Below, piece by piece: positions 48,516-57,329 of a DNA stretch of 64,000 nt (position 1 is the first letter of the stretch; each line of letters opens with the position of its first letter). The translations under genes were made by a program, and so were the position numbers. Below the pieces are notes generated by a model that had not been told where the DNA came from, ran no database searches, and saw only the letters and a list, made by a program, of their open reading frames with translations. The DNA is from Kaistella palustris DSM 21579 (GTDB lineage: Bacteria > Bacteroidota > Bacteroidia > Flavobacteriales > Weeksellaceae), in NCBI RefSeq assembly GCF_000422265.1, contig NZ_AULL01000012.1, positions 62,001-126,000 on the forward strand, in the 5' to 3' direction.

Positions 48516-49736
48516 ATGTATGCAGTAATAGATATAGAAAGTAATGGTGCCGGATTCAGAAAAGAGAGCATTATAGAAATTGCGATATATAAATATGACG
48601 GTCACGAAATTGTAGACCAGTTCAGCTCGCTGGTAAATCCGGACAGCGAAATCACCCAGTTTGTGCAGAAACTCACTAACATTTCACCAAAAATGGTGCG
48701 GACCGCGCCGCGTTTTCACGAAATTGCAAAGCGCGTTGTAGAAATTACGGAAGGCACCACTCTGGTCGGCCATAATATCGATTTTGATTACCGGATGCTG
48801 CGACAGGAGTTCAAGAGACTGGGTTATGAGTTCACCATCAATACGCTGGATACGATTCCATTAGCCAAAAAACTTCTTCCTGAAGCTGAAAGTTACTCGC
48901 TCGGAAAACTGGTAAAATCGCTCGGTATTCCGCTTGTGGACCAACACCGGGCAGGTGGCGATGCCAAAGCCACACTGGAACTCTTCAAACTGCTGATGAT
49001 CAAGGACCAGGATTCTGAGATTATACAGCAGCACCACCAGGAAAGCAATGCCAAGACGTATTTGAACAAAGTTCGGAACGTCACCCGCGATCTGCCGTTT
49101 GAGCGAGGAATCATATATTTTCAAAACGCCGCGGGAAAAATCATTTACCATGATTTTGTGGAAGACCTGAGTAAGTTTGCGAAAAGTGTTTTCAATTCAA
49201 AATCAAAACGCTGGCAGCAGATCCAGCAGGAAACTGAACACATCAGTTACGAACTTACCGGAAATGACATTCTGGCCAAACTCATGATGAAGACCAAAGG
49301 CCTGGACAAGCGCTATCATCTGCCGTATGGTCTTTATTTCCACAAAGATAAATTCAGGGTCGAAAAAGTAAACCTGCTGTCGGATAAGCCGCTTATTAAA
49401 TTCAGCTCATTTACACAGGGCCTGAAGGCGATCAGTTTTATAAAGACACAGCCGCATCTCGATACCCTTGAGAAATTAACAACTGTGATCAGCCTTAAGA
49501 ACAGGAATGAACTGTGGCTTTCGACCGGACGGACTTTAGGCGAAAAATCCTTTTTAATTCTGCAAAACGGCACGCTCACTTCTTACGGGTTTTATGAACT
49601 TCATACCCAGATCAACTCTCAGGAGAAACTTAACAAGATTAAAATCGATCTGAAAAGCTGCGCCTCATACCTTCAAAATGATCTGGCGTTATCGTTGTTG
49701 CGTGGTGATTTTGATATACAGCCACTTCCGCAGTAA
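48516..49736 (+). CDS. DnaQ-family exonuclease with a degenerate GIY-YIG-like domain
   Basis: The start is MYAVIDIESN (406 residues); a longer frame would overlap the ATPase gene. The N-terminal exonuclease domain (about 1-160) is complete: Exo I DIE (D6, E8), Exo II GHNIDFDYRML (D89) and Exo III HRAGGD (H144, D149), a DEDDh-type enzyme. The C-terminal part starts LPFERGIIYF (193-202) with YHDFVEDLSK (211-220), aligned to the GIY and YIG-KAKNL blocks of UvrC-like nucleases, but the YIG tyrosine-glycine step is altered. So only the exonuclease is likely active. The layout resembles DnaQ-Cho fusions of DNA repair. Confidence 0.82.
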   Translation: MYAVIDIESNGAGFRKESIIEIAIYKYDGHEIVDQFSSLVNPDSEITQFVQKLTNISPKMVRTAPRFHEIAKRVVEITEGTTLVGHNIDFDYRMLRQEFKRLGYEFTINTLDTIPLAKKLLPEAESYSLGKLVKSLGIPLVDQHRAGGDAKATLELFKLLMIKDQDSEIIQQHHQESNAKTYLNKVRNVTRDLPFERGIIYFQNAAGKIIYHDFVEDLSKFAKSVFNSKSKRWQQIQQETEHISYELTGNDILAKLMMKTKGLDKRYHLPYGLYFHKDKFRVEKVNLLSDKPLIKFSSFTQGLKAISFIKTQPHLDTLEKLTTVISLKNRNELWLSTGRTLGEKSFLILQNGTLTSYGFYELHTQINSQEKLNKIKIDLKSCASYLQNDLALSLLRGDFDIQPLPQ

Positions 49737-49754
49737 TTATATACTGAAAAATTA

Positions 49755-49762
49755 TAAATTTG
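49755..49762 (+). promoter_or_regulatory. -7 promoter box (TAaaTTTG) upstream of lysA
   Basis: Exact TAnnTTTG match, about 97 nt before the lysA ATG. Confidence 0.4.
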
Positions 49763-49859
49763 CACTTTCTAAACTGAACTTTTTCGGGTGAAAGGCGTGA
49801 GCTGTCTTATCGGTTTTCGCTGACACAAAAGTTCAAACTTAACTAACATTATTCCTTCG

Positions 49860-51059
49860 ATGACCAATAAAGATTTACTGAAAATCGCCGCGCAGTACGG
49901 CACGCCGACTTATGTGTATGATGCAGATTCCATTAAAACACAATATGAAAAACTCACTTCCTCGTTCCACAGGAGCACACGGTTTTTCTATGCATGTAAA
50001 GCGCTTTCGAACATTAATATTTTAAAATATGTAAACCAGCTCGGCGGCAATCTGGACTGTGTTTCCATCAATGAAGTGAAGCTGGGCCTGAGAGCAGGTT
50101 TTGAGCCCAAAAAGATTCTCTTTACGCCAAACTGTGTGGATTTGGTTGAGATTGAGGAAGCCATGTCGCTGAAAGTTCACATTAACATCGACAATATTTC
50201 TATTCTGGAGCAGTTCGGGAACAAGTACGGAGATTCTTACCCTATTTTTGTCCGCATCAATCCGCATATTTTTGCAGGTGGTAATTATAAGATTTCTACC
50301 GGTCATATCGATTCCAAATTTGGCATCTCTATCCATCAGCTTCGGCATATTGAAAGAGTAATGAAAACCACGAACCTCAATGTGGAAGGCCTTCACATGC
50401 ACACCGGCAGTGAGATCAAAGATCCCGATGTTTTTCTGCAGGGACTCGATATCATGTTCGAACTCGCGGAGCATTTCCCGAACCTTAAATACCTGGATAT
50501 GGGCAGCGGTTTCAAGGTTCCTTACCAGGAAAGCGATCTGGAAACCGACGTAAAAGTTTTGGGCAAAAAAGTAGAGCAGGCCGTTTCAGATTTTTCTAAA
50601 AGTTCCGGAAAGAAGTTCGAACTCTGGTTTGAACCCGGCAAATTCCTGGTAAGCAAAAGCGGCCATTTTCTGGTGAAAACCAATGTCATCAAACAGACTA
50701 CAGCTACAGTTTTTGCGGGTATCAACTCGGGTTTCAATCACCTGATCCGCCCTATGTTTTATGATTCTTATCACATTATCGAAAATCTTTCGAACCCAAA
50801 AGGTGCCGAGCGGATCTACACCGTGGTGGGAAATATTTGCGAGACCGACACTTTTGCTTGGGACAGAAAACTGCATGAGGTGCGCGAAGGCGATATTCTG
50901 GTCTTCCGAAATGCCGGTGCCTACGGTTTTGAAATGAGTTCCAACTTTAACTCCAGACTGAAGCCTGCAGAAGTTCTGTTTCTGGACGGTAAAGCACATT
51001 TGATCAGAACCCGCGATGAATTTGAAGATCTTTTGAGAAACCAGATCGAAGTGTTGTAA
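49860..51059 (+). CDS. lysA: Diaminopimelate decarboxylase
   Basis: LysA decarboxylates meso-diaminopimelate to lysine in the last step of the pathway. The 399-residue PLP enzyme shows the lysine segment FYACKALSN (the PLP lysine), HINIDNISIL, LHMHTGSEI, the glycine-rich phosphate site DMGSGFKVPYQ, EPGKFLVSKSG and the Cys-containing region GNICETDTF. RNAGAYGFEMSSNFNSR supplies the last active-site block. The length is at the short end, but no block is missing. It is monocistronic, with a weak hairpin after the stop. Confidence 0.95.
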   Translation: MTNKDLLKIAAQYGTPTYVYDADSIKTQYEKLTSSFHRSTRFFYACKALSNINILKYVNQLGGNLDCVSINEVKLGLRAGFEPKKILFTPNCVDLVEIEEAMSLKVHINIDNISILEQFGNKYGDSYPIFVRINPHIFAGGNYKISTGHIDSKFGISIHQLRHIERVMKTTNLNVEGLHMHTGSEIKDPDVFLQGLDIMFELAEHFPNLKYLDMGSGFKVPYQESDLETDVKVLGKKVEQAVSDFSKSSGKKFELWFEPGKFLVSKSGHFLVKTNVIKQTTATVFAGINSGFNHLIRPMFYDSYHIIENLSNPKGAERIYTVVGNICETDTFAWDRKLHEVREGDILVFRNAGAYGFEMSSNFNSRLKPAEVLFLDGKAHLIRTRDEFEDLLRNQIEVL

Positions 51060-51060
51060 A

Positions 51061-51098
51061 AGTCACTTTTTTGCACTCGTTTTTATCAGTGGCTTTTT
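51061..51098 (+). terminator. Probable terminator after lysA
   Basis: Stem AGTCACT/AGTGGCT (51061-51067 with 51088-51094, one G-T pair) with a 20-base loop and a short T-run. The stability is low. Confidence 0.45.
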
Positions 51099-51123
51099 CG
51101 TAATTTTACTTTTTAATTTATTT

Positions 51124-51618
51124 ATGAAAAGATTGTTTTTCCTAGTGATCTTCGGATCAGTTTTCTTCCGTGCTCAGGATATCGAGGACCAGCAGGAAGG
51201 CTTTTTCTACTCAGAGACCAGCAAGAATTTCTTCCGTGTCGACATTAAGAAACCTTTCGATTACTACAAAGTTCCCGGTTGCACTGATGATATGCAGTTT
51301 GTTAGAGCGCAGTTCCCCGGCGGCGATGCGGAGTTTAAAAAAGAACTTTTCATGTATATTTCGGCGTATGTTGATAAGGAGGTGTATGTGGTCAACGGCC
51401 CTTTCTATATGAATATCAACATTAGTAAAGAAGGAAAGATCACCAAACTGGATATTACCCCAAAAGTTGAAAACAGCGGCATGTTTTTGCGCGATCTGAA
51501 ATATGCTTTTGGAAAAATTCAGAAAAAAACCTGGACGCCCTCAAAATGCAACAATATTCCGGTGGATTCCAAAATCCGCGTACAATTGAATTTTGAGACA
51601 GAAAGTGCGGATATGTAA
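51124..51618 (+). CDS. Secreted TonB-C-like protein, short paralogue A
   Basis: The 164-residue protein has a signal peptide (MKRLFFLVIFGSVFFRAQ) and a mature C-terminal half with INISKEGKITKLDITPKVENS and a following IQKKTWTPSKCNNIPVDSKIRVQLNF. These strands recall the TonB C-terminal fold, but no transmembrane anchor or Pro-rich spacer is present. It is the first member of a tandem array A-B-A'-B' (see 51719, 52449 and 52843). Function is unknown. The two cysteines C52 and C141 could form a disulfide. Confidence 0.65.
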   Translation: MKRLFFLVIFGSVFFRAQDIEDQQEGFFYSETSKNFFRVDIKKPFDYYKVPGCTDDMQFVRAQFPGGDAEFKKELFMYISAYVDKEVYVVNGPFYMNINISKEGKITKLDITPKVENSGMFLRDLKYAFGKIQKKTWTPSKCNNIPVDSKIRVQLNFETESADM

Positions 51619-51668
51619 TCATTCCTGTTTATCCATACCTAAAGGACGCACATAATTATAATACAAGG

Positions 51669-51698
51669 AAAACTTTGTGGGAGACTGCAAAGTTTTTT
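51669..51698 (+). terminator. Rho-independent terminator between paralogues A and B
   Basis: Perfect 9-bp stem AAAACTTTG/CAAAGTTTT (51669-51677 with 51688-51696) with a 10-base loop and T-run, so A and B are separately ended. Confidence 0.75.
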
Positions 51699-51718
51699 AG
51701 TTTTAAAGAAAAAAAAGT

Positions 51719-52432
51719 ATGCGGTATTTCTATCTGTTCCTGATTTGCTCAAGTTTATTAAGCGCCCAGAAGCCAGCCTTTTTTCCGCGTGATCAGTACA
51801 GTTATCTGGGTGGTGAAGAAGGGTTTTACAAAGATTTTCAGAAAGTGCTCCTTAATAAAAAATTACAGCCTTGTGAAAATGCCCAGGAACTTGTGGTAGC
51901 AAATGTGGTCATCAATGAAAATGGCTCTGCCAGCCACTTTTTCTCTGATAATACATCGGGCGATAAAAACAGATGCGCAGCTTTACTTGCTGATCAGGTT
52001 CTCCCCGAAATGACAGGTTGGATTCCTGCTCATATTGCGGGTAAGGCGGTGACGGCCAAAACTTCGTATATTATTTTTCCGCACGCTTTTTTTTCTAATT
52101 TTAAGGAAGGGTATTCGGCTGATAAATTTATAGAACCCGCAAAGTTTAAAACGGGAATTCGGGATTTCCGGCGTGAAGTGATGAAAAGGGCAGATCCCTC
52201 AGGTTTTTTTGTAAAGGGTTCGGCACCTGTGGTGAGCCGCGTGCGTTTTGTCCTTAATGAAGATGGGGAAATGCAAAATATCGAACTCGAAAAAAGTTCT
52301 GGCCTTCAGGCGTATGACGACATGATTCTATCTTCAGTCCGCGCAGTAAAAACAAAATGGACACCGCAGAAAATTCATGGCATTGCTGTAAAATGGCGGT
52401 TTGTTTTACCCTTCAGTCTGTCTGCAGATTAA
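51719..52432 (+). CDS. Secreted protein with TonB C-terminal-like domain, long paralogue B
   Basis: The 237-residue protein has a signal peptide (about 1-16) and begins its mature part with FFPRDQYSYLGGEEGFYKDFQ. A TonB-C-like domain occupies about 160-237, with VVSRVRFVLNEDGEMQNIELEKSSG and WTPQKIHGIAVKWRFVLPFS. No membrane anchor remains after cleavage, so it is not a classical energy transducer and may be a periplasmic partner that uses the fold for docking. Cysteines C53 and C89 might pair. It is paralogous to the gene at 52843, 400 bp away. Confidence 0.7.
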   Translation: MRYFYLFLICSSLLSAQKPAFFPRDQYSYLGGEEGFYKDFQKVLLNKKLQPCENAQELVVANVVINENGSASHFFSDNTSGDKNRCAALLADQVLPEMTGWIPAHIAGKAVTAKTSYIIFPHAFFSNFKEGYSADKFIEPAKFKTGIRDFRREVMKRADPSGFFVKGSAPVVSRVRFVLNEDGEMQNIELEKSSGLQAYDDMILSSVRAVKTKWTPQKIHGIAVKWRFVLPFSLSAD

Positions 52433-52448
52433 CTCTAAACATTATTTG

Positions 52449-52850
52449 ATGAAGAGAATTTTACTTTTTATATTTTTTCTTACTGCCGTCGTTCACTATT
52501 CTCAGTCTGTGGATTCGCCGGTTGACGAAACTGATAAGACCGCATATTATAAACCGGGCGAAACTAAACTTCACAGGGAGTTTTAGCGTGCCCTGAGTTT
52601 TGCAGTTGACCAGAATTACGTGGTTTATGGTGATTTAACTTTTTCGCTTTTCGTTGATGAAACCGGCAAGGCAAAGATCATCGACGTAGAACCAAAAGTA
52701 AAAAACTACAAACTCCTGATGGACGATCTGAATTATGTTCTGAAGAAACCCCATAAAAATTGGGAACCTGCTTACAAACAGGGCAAGCCTGCACAGTCGT
52801 TTGTTATTTACAAAATCAATTTTAATACAGAGGTATATGATCATGACTGA
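52449..52850 (+). pseudogene. Short paralogue A' interrupted by an amber codon
   Basis: From the ATG at 52449 a signal peptide (MKRILLFIFFLTAVVHYSQ) and 45 codons run to an in-frame TAG at 52584-52586. The same frame continues with RALSFAVDQNYVVYGDLTF and KIIDVEPKVKNY to a TGA at 52848. The parts together match paralogue A (51124), including the YVVNG/YVVYG and DITPKV/DVEPKV blocks. The single nonsense codon breaks an otherwise complete gene. The 3' end overlaps the start of the next gene, so translation of the downstream part may still matter. Confidence 0.75.
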
Positions 52851-53592
52851 TATAAAATCTTTTTGTGCGTTTAAAAGACCTTTGGGTTTTTTATTAATGA
52901 TGATTTCCATGGCCGTTAACGGTCAGATACTGAACAGTTTTCCGCGCTACCAAGTGCCTTACCTTGGCGGATATGAAGGTTATTACAGCGACTTTCACCG
53001 CATCATTAATGAACAGAATCTAAAGCCATGTTCTGATCCCGACGAGTTTTACCAGTTTTCGGTTTTGATCAATCCCGATGGTTCCATCAATTTTATAAAA
53101 GATCATAATGTGAAAAACGTGTCGCAAAATCAATGTGCGCATGACCTCGCGCGCGAAGTAGCGCGGCATCAGCAAAATTGGAATGCCGCCACGGTGGACG
53201 GTTTTAAACAGCCGGCAGTTGCCATGTTCCTTATATATCCTGCCGATCTTTTCGGGAATTACCGCGAAGGTTATACTCCCGATGTAAAATTCCCCGGATA
53301 TGGTAAATTTAAAAACAACGGCATCCAGGAATTTCGACAGGCGATTGCAAACAGAACCGATTTGCGTGGTTTCAGCTGGGACGACCGGTTCGATGTGATC
53401 GTCGATTTTGTGATCACGAAGAACTCCCAGATCAGGGATGTCATCTTCATTAAATCCTCGGGTTCCGACGAGTTTGATAAACGCATTGCAAACGGCATTA
53501 AAAGTACAGCAAAAAGGTGGACTCCCGCCACGATCAACGGAAAATCTGTTGATTTTACACACCGGATAACACTGAACGCCGTTACCGACTAA
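52843..53592 (+). CDS. Secreted protein with TonB C-terminal-like domain, long paralogue B'
   Basis: The start at MTDIKSFCAFKRPLGF (249 residues) overlaps the end of A' by 8 nt; an ATG two codons earlier is also possible. After a signal-like segment (about 12-29), the mature part starts FPRYQVPYLGGYEGYYSDFH, clearly paralogous to B. It ends with a TonB-C-like domain (DVIVDFVITKNSQIRDVIFIKSSGSDEFD and WTPATINGKSVDFTHRITLN). B and B' share the order of blocks and the paired Cys pattern. Function is unknown. The array stops here. Confidence 0.7.
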   Translation: MTDIKSFCAFKRPLGFLLMMISMAVNGQILNSFPRYQVPYLGGYEGYYSDFHRIINEQNLKPCSDPDEFYQFSVLINPDGSINFIKDHNVKNVSQNQCAHDLAREVARHQQNWNAATVDGFKQPAVAMFLIYPADLFGNYREGYTPDVKFPGYGKFKNNGIQEFRQAIANRTDLRGFSWDDRFDVIVDFVITKNSQIRDVIFIKSSGSDEFDKRIANGIKSTAKRWTPATINGKSVDFTHRITLNAVTD

Positions 53593-53702
53593 CGTGCCAG
53601 TTAAAATTTGTAGCGATTGGATTTCGGATTACCTACCATAATTTTAACTTTCTCAATACTTTTAACCTGAGCTTATTCTGCCATTCTGGCATATAAATTT
53701 TG

Positions 53703-53710
53703 TATATTTG
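53703..53710 (+). promoter_or_regulatory. -7 promoter box (TAtaTTTG) upstream of miaB
   Basis: Exact TAnnTTTG match, 94 nt before the GTG start of miaB. The leader is long for this genome. Confidence 0.45.
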
Positions 53711-53804
53711 CAGCCTAAACTTTCAGGTTTAATGAAGTTCCATCCGCCGGTCAAACTTCTGAAGCGGTGGAAAAATATTCCTTAAACTCTTAAATACCAC
53801 AACA

Positions 53805-55280
53805 GTGCAGGATAAATATATAGACGAAACAAAGCAGGGTGAAGCGTTTTCGATTGCTGAAAAGCCCACCAATTCTAAAAAACTTTTTTTAGAAAGTTAT
53901 GGTTGCCAGATGAACTTTTCCGATTCAGAAATCGTGGCTTCGATTCTGAACGAGCAGGGTTATAACACAACGGTGAAAGTGGAGGAAGCGGATCTGATCC
54001 TGCTGAATACTTGCTCGATCCGTGAAAAAGCAGAACAGACTGTGCGCATGCGGCTTTCGCAGTTCAAAAATTTAAAGAAACAAAAACCCAATCTTACCGT
54101 GGGCGTTCTGGGCTGTATGGCCGAGCGCCTGAAAACCAAGTTTCTGGAAGAGGAGCAGTTAGTCGATCTCGTTGTTGGTCCCGATGCGTATAGGGATTTA
54201 CCCAACCTTCTGAAAGAAACTGATGGCGGAAGAGATGCGATCAACGTCATACTTTCCAAAGATGAAACCTATGCCGACATTAATCCCGTGCGTTTGGGCG
54301 GAAACGGTGTTACGGCATTTGTAACCATCACGCGTGGTTGCGACAATATGTGCACTTTTTGTGTGGTTCCTTTCACACGCGGCCGCGAGCGAAGCCGCGA
54401 TCCGCATTCGATTTTAGAGGAATGTAAAAACCTGTGGAACAGCGGTTACAAGGAAATCACCTTACTCGGCCAAAACGTAGATTCCTATTTGTGGTATGGT
54501 GGCGGTCCGAAAAAAGATTTTAAAAATGCCACTGAAATGCAGCAACTTACGGCGGTAAATTTTGCGCAGCTTTTAGATATGGTTGCAGAAGTGGTTCCAC
54601 AAATGAGAATTCGCTTTTCAACTTCCAACCCGCATGATATGACGACCGATGTTTTCCGGGTGATGGCGAAGCACCACAATATCTGCAAATATGTTCACCT
54701 GCCGGTACAAAGTGGTTCGGACCGAATGCTGGAGAAAATGAACCGCCAACACACACGTGCCGAATATCTCCATTTAATAAAAAGCGCAAAAGAAATCGTT
54801 CCCGAAATTTCCTTTTCTCAGGATATGATCATCGGCTTTTGCGGCGAAACCGAAGAAGATCACCAACTTACATTATCGCTGATGAAAGAGGTGGAATACG
54901 ATTACGGTTATATGTTTGCTTATTCCGAAAGGCCCGGAACACCCGCGCACCGCAAGATGGAAGACGATGTGCCAGCTGAGGTAAAGCAAAGAAGACTCGC
55001 AGAAGTTATTGCGCTGCAGGGCGAACTCTCCCGCAAGAGAATGCAGGGCTACGTCGGCCGTGCACATGAAGTTTTAATTGAAGGAACTTCAAGAAAAGAT
55101 GAAAACCAGTGGAAAGGCAGAAATTCGCAGAATGCAGTTTGTGTTTTCGACAAGATCGAAGGTCAGAAACTCGGTGATTTGGTGACGGTTTATGTATATG
55201 GAAATACGCAGGGAACCCTGTTAGCCGAAACCGTGCAGGAAAAACAGGGAATTCTGAACCAGGCCGCGGTCAATGGTTAA
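53805..55280 (+). CDS. miaB: tRNA-2-methylthio-N6-dimethylallyladenosine synthase
   Basis: MiaB adds the methylthio group to i6A37 of tRNA. The 491-residue protein starts at GTG (53805), because no ATG fits the family's N-terminus. The UPF0004 domain has cysteines in ESYGCQMNFSDSE, NTCSIREKAE and GCMAERL, and the radical SAM cluster is CDNMCTFCVVPFTRG (C-x3-C-x2-C). The TRAM domain is C-terminal (about 425-490). Both [4Fe-4S] clusters are complete and depend on the Suf machinery. It is monocistronic with a 200-bp gap to the sigma-54 activator gene. Confidence 0.95.
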   Translation: MQDKYIDETKQGEAFSIAEKPTNSKKLFLESYGCQMNFSDSEIVASILNEQGYNTTVKVEEADLILLNTCSIREKAEQTVRMRLSQFKNLKKQKPNLTVGVLGCMAERLKTKFLEEEQLVDLVVGPDAYRDLPNLLKETDGGRDAINVILSKDETYADINPVRLGGNGVTAFVTITRGCDNMCTFCVVPFTRGRERSRDPHSILEECKNLWNSGYKEITLLGQNVDSYLWYGGGPKKDFKNATEMQQLTAVNFAQLLDMVAEVVPQMRIRFSTSNPHDMTTDVFRVMAKHHNICKYVHLPVQSGSDRMLEKMNRQHTRAEYLHLIKSAKEIVPEISFSQDMIIGFCGETEEDHQLTLSLMKEVEYDYGYMFAYSERPGTPAHRKMEDDVPAEVKQRRLAEVIALQGELSRKRMQGYVGRAHEVLIEGTSRKDENQWKGRNSQNAVCVFDKIEGQKLGDLVTVYVYGNTQGTLLAETVQEKQGILNQAAVNG

Positions 55281-55484
55281 GAATTAAATCAGGACACTTT
55301 TAGCTTATCAGCTGGTTTTATTTTTTTGTGGAATTTAAGTTTTTCTTAATGATTTCATTTTTTATTGCCGGTTACCTGTTTTTTTGAAAGAGCTAAATTT
55401 AATAAACTTGCTATTGAAATTAGTATCGACAAAAGAAATTGAAGACTGGATTTCCCTCATCTTTAAATAAATAAGAATTCGAAA

Positions 55485-56765
55485 ATGGCAGATTTACAAT
55501 CTATAAAAACACGTTACGGGATCATCGGCAATTATCCCGCGCTGAACCGCGCGCTGGAGAAAGCCGTGCAGGTTTCGCCCACAGATATTTCTGTTCTTGT
55601 GATGGGCGAAAGCGGTGTGGGGAAAGAATTTATACCGAAAATAATCCACGCGGAATCCCGTCGGAAACATCAGCCCTATATTGTGGTGAACTGTGGCGCC
55701 ATTCCCGAAGGTACGATTGATTCGGAACTTTTTGGGCATGAAAAAGGCGCATTTACCGGTGCAACCTCCACCCGCAAAGGCTATTTTGAAGTCGCTGACG
55801 GTGGAACTATATTTTTAGATGAAGTGGGTGAATTGCCGCTTCAGACACAGGTCCGCCTGCTTCGCGTTTTGGAGAGCGGTGAGTTTATGAAGGTCGGTTC
55901 ATCGCAGATTCAGAAAACAAATGTCCGTATTGTAGCGGCTACCAATGTGAATATGCTGAACGCCATTAACGACGGAAGATTCCGCGAAGACCTCTATTAC
56001 AGGCTTAATACGGTGCAGATAGACATGCCTGCGCTAAGGGAAAGAAAGGGCGATATTCATTTGCTGTTCCGAAAGTTTGCCATCGATTTTGCCGAAAAAT
56101 ACAGAATGCCTGAACTGATCTTAAATGACGATGCGATCAATTATCTTGAAAATTATCCTTTTCCCGGCAATGTCCGTCAGCTTCGCAATCTTGTGGAGCA
56201 AATGACCGTAGTTGAGCAAAACAGAAATATCAACGCCAGGAAACTGAGCGAATATATTCCCATGCAGTCGCAGTTGCCGGCTGTCATCCAGAAAGGGCAG
56301 GGTGTTTCGTCAAATGAATTTCATTCTGAGCGGGATATTATGTACAAAATCCTTTTTGATATGCGCAATGACCTGAATGATTTGAAATCCTTGACTTCAG
56401 AACTCATCAAGAACCGCGGCAACGGTGATCTCAGCAGTCAGGAGAAAAGTCTGATCAACAGGGTTTTTACGCCTGAACCTCAAAATCCCAATCCAGGTTC
56501 GCTGATGTACTTTGAAAACGGCAATCATACAACCGCGCAAAACCCGAATCTCATCAACAGTCAAAATTCGCCTTACGAGGAAGTGGAAGATATTGAGATT
56601 GAAGAAGCAAAGCCCGAATCACTTTCTCTGCAGAACAACGAGCGTGAATTGATCGTGCGTGCGCTCGAAAAACACAAGGGGCGCCGGAACCGCGCGGCAG
56701 ATGAGCTGGGAATTTCTCAGCGGACGCTTTACCGCAAAATCAAACAATATAATCTGGAGGAATAA
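55485..56765 (+). CDS. Sigma-54-dependent transcriptional activator without receiver domain
   Basis: The 426-residue protein starts directly with the AAA+ domain: Walker A GESGVGKE (41-48), the sigma-54-contacting GAFTGA loop (88-93), Walker B GGTIFLDEVGEL (about 106-117) and FREDLYYRLNTVQIDMPALRERKGD. A linker and a C-terminal Fis-type HTH (GRRNRAADELGISQRTLYRKI) complete it. There is no receiver or sensory domain at the N-terminus, like PspF, so activity must be set by a partner or by level. lptE begins in its stop codon, which ties it to envelope biogenesis. Targets need RpoN, which is not in the window. Confidence 0.92.
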   Translation: MADLQSIKTRYGIIGNYPALNRALEKAVQVSPTDISVLVMGESGVGKEFIPKIIHAESRRKHQPYIVVNCGAIPEGTIDSELFGHEKGAFTGATSTRKGYFEVADGGTIFLDEVGELPLQTQVRLLRVLESGEFMKVGSSQIQKTNVRIVAATNVNMLNAINDGRFREDLYYRLNTVQIDMPALRERKGDIHLLFRKFAIDFAEKYRMPELILNDDAINYLENYPFPGNVRQLRNLVEQMTVVEQNRNINARKLSEYIPMQSQLPAVIQKGQGVSSNEFHSERDIMYKILFDMRNDLNDLKSLTSELIKNRGNGDLSSQEKSLINRVFTPEPQNPNPGSLMYFENGNHTTAQNPNLINSQNSPYEEVEDIEIEEAKPESLSLQNNERELIVRALEKHKGRRNRAADELGISQRTLYRKIKQYNLEE

Positions 56766-57328
56766 TGCAGAGATCCAATCATATTTGTAGCCAGTTTCAG
56801 TATAAAAATCTTCGTTTTGTGCTGATTCTCCTGCTGAACTTATTTTGTTTGAGCCTGGTTTCCTGTTATAGTTTCACGGGTTCATCGCTAAGTCCTGAAA
56901 CCAAAACTATTCAGATCAAAGAGTTCCCGAATAACGCTGCCCTGATGAATCCCAACCTGTCGCAGCAGTTTTCCACAGATATCCAGAACAGGTTTCTGCA
57001 GCGGACCACTTTAAAAGGTTCCACTGAAAATCCTGACATTTTGATCGAAGGTGAGATCACCGATTACATGATTTCTCCAACCACGATTTCCAGCGCTGTA
57101 AATGCGCCGGGCGGCACCATTCAGGCAGCGCAGAATAAGTTGACCATTGTGGTGAAGGTCCATTACGAAAACAAGGTGGAGCCCGACAAAAGTTTTGACC
57201 GGACGTATTCCGATGAAGCAGTTTTCAGCAGTGATCTTGATATCAACGTGATCGAAGCCTCGCAGGTAAAACTTGTGAATGAAAGAATCATCAATAAAAT
57301 TTTTAACGATATTGTAGCCAACTGGTAA
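56765..57328 (+). CDS. lptE: LPS-assembly lipoprotein LptE-like
   Basis: LptE plugs the LptD barrel that inserts lipopolysaccharide into the outer membrane. The 187-residue protein has a signal ending LVSC (C34), then a mature domain that starts YSFTGSSLSPETKTIQI. The block NNAALMNPNLSQQFSTDIQNRF and the strand ILIEGEITDYMISP are the family's Bacteroidetes pattern, and VHYENKVEPDKSFDRTYS follows. It overlaps the sigma-54 activator gene by 1 nt and is 1 nt from the next gene, so the three are one operon. Confidence 0.85.
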   Translation: MQRSNHICSQFQYKNLRFVLILLLNLFCLSLVSCYSFTGSSLSPETKTIQIKEFPNNAALMNPNLSQQFSTDIQNRFLQRTTLKGSTENPDILIEGEITDYMISPTTISSAVNAPGGTIQAAQNKLTIVVKVHYENKVEPDKSFDRTYSDEAVFSSDLDINVIEASQVKLVNERIINKIFNDIVANW

Positions 57329-57329
57329 A

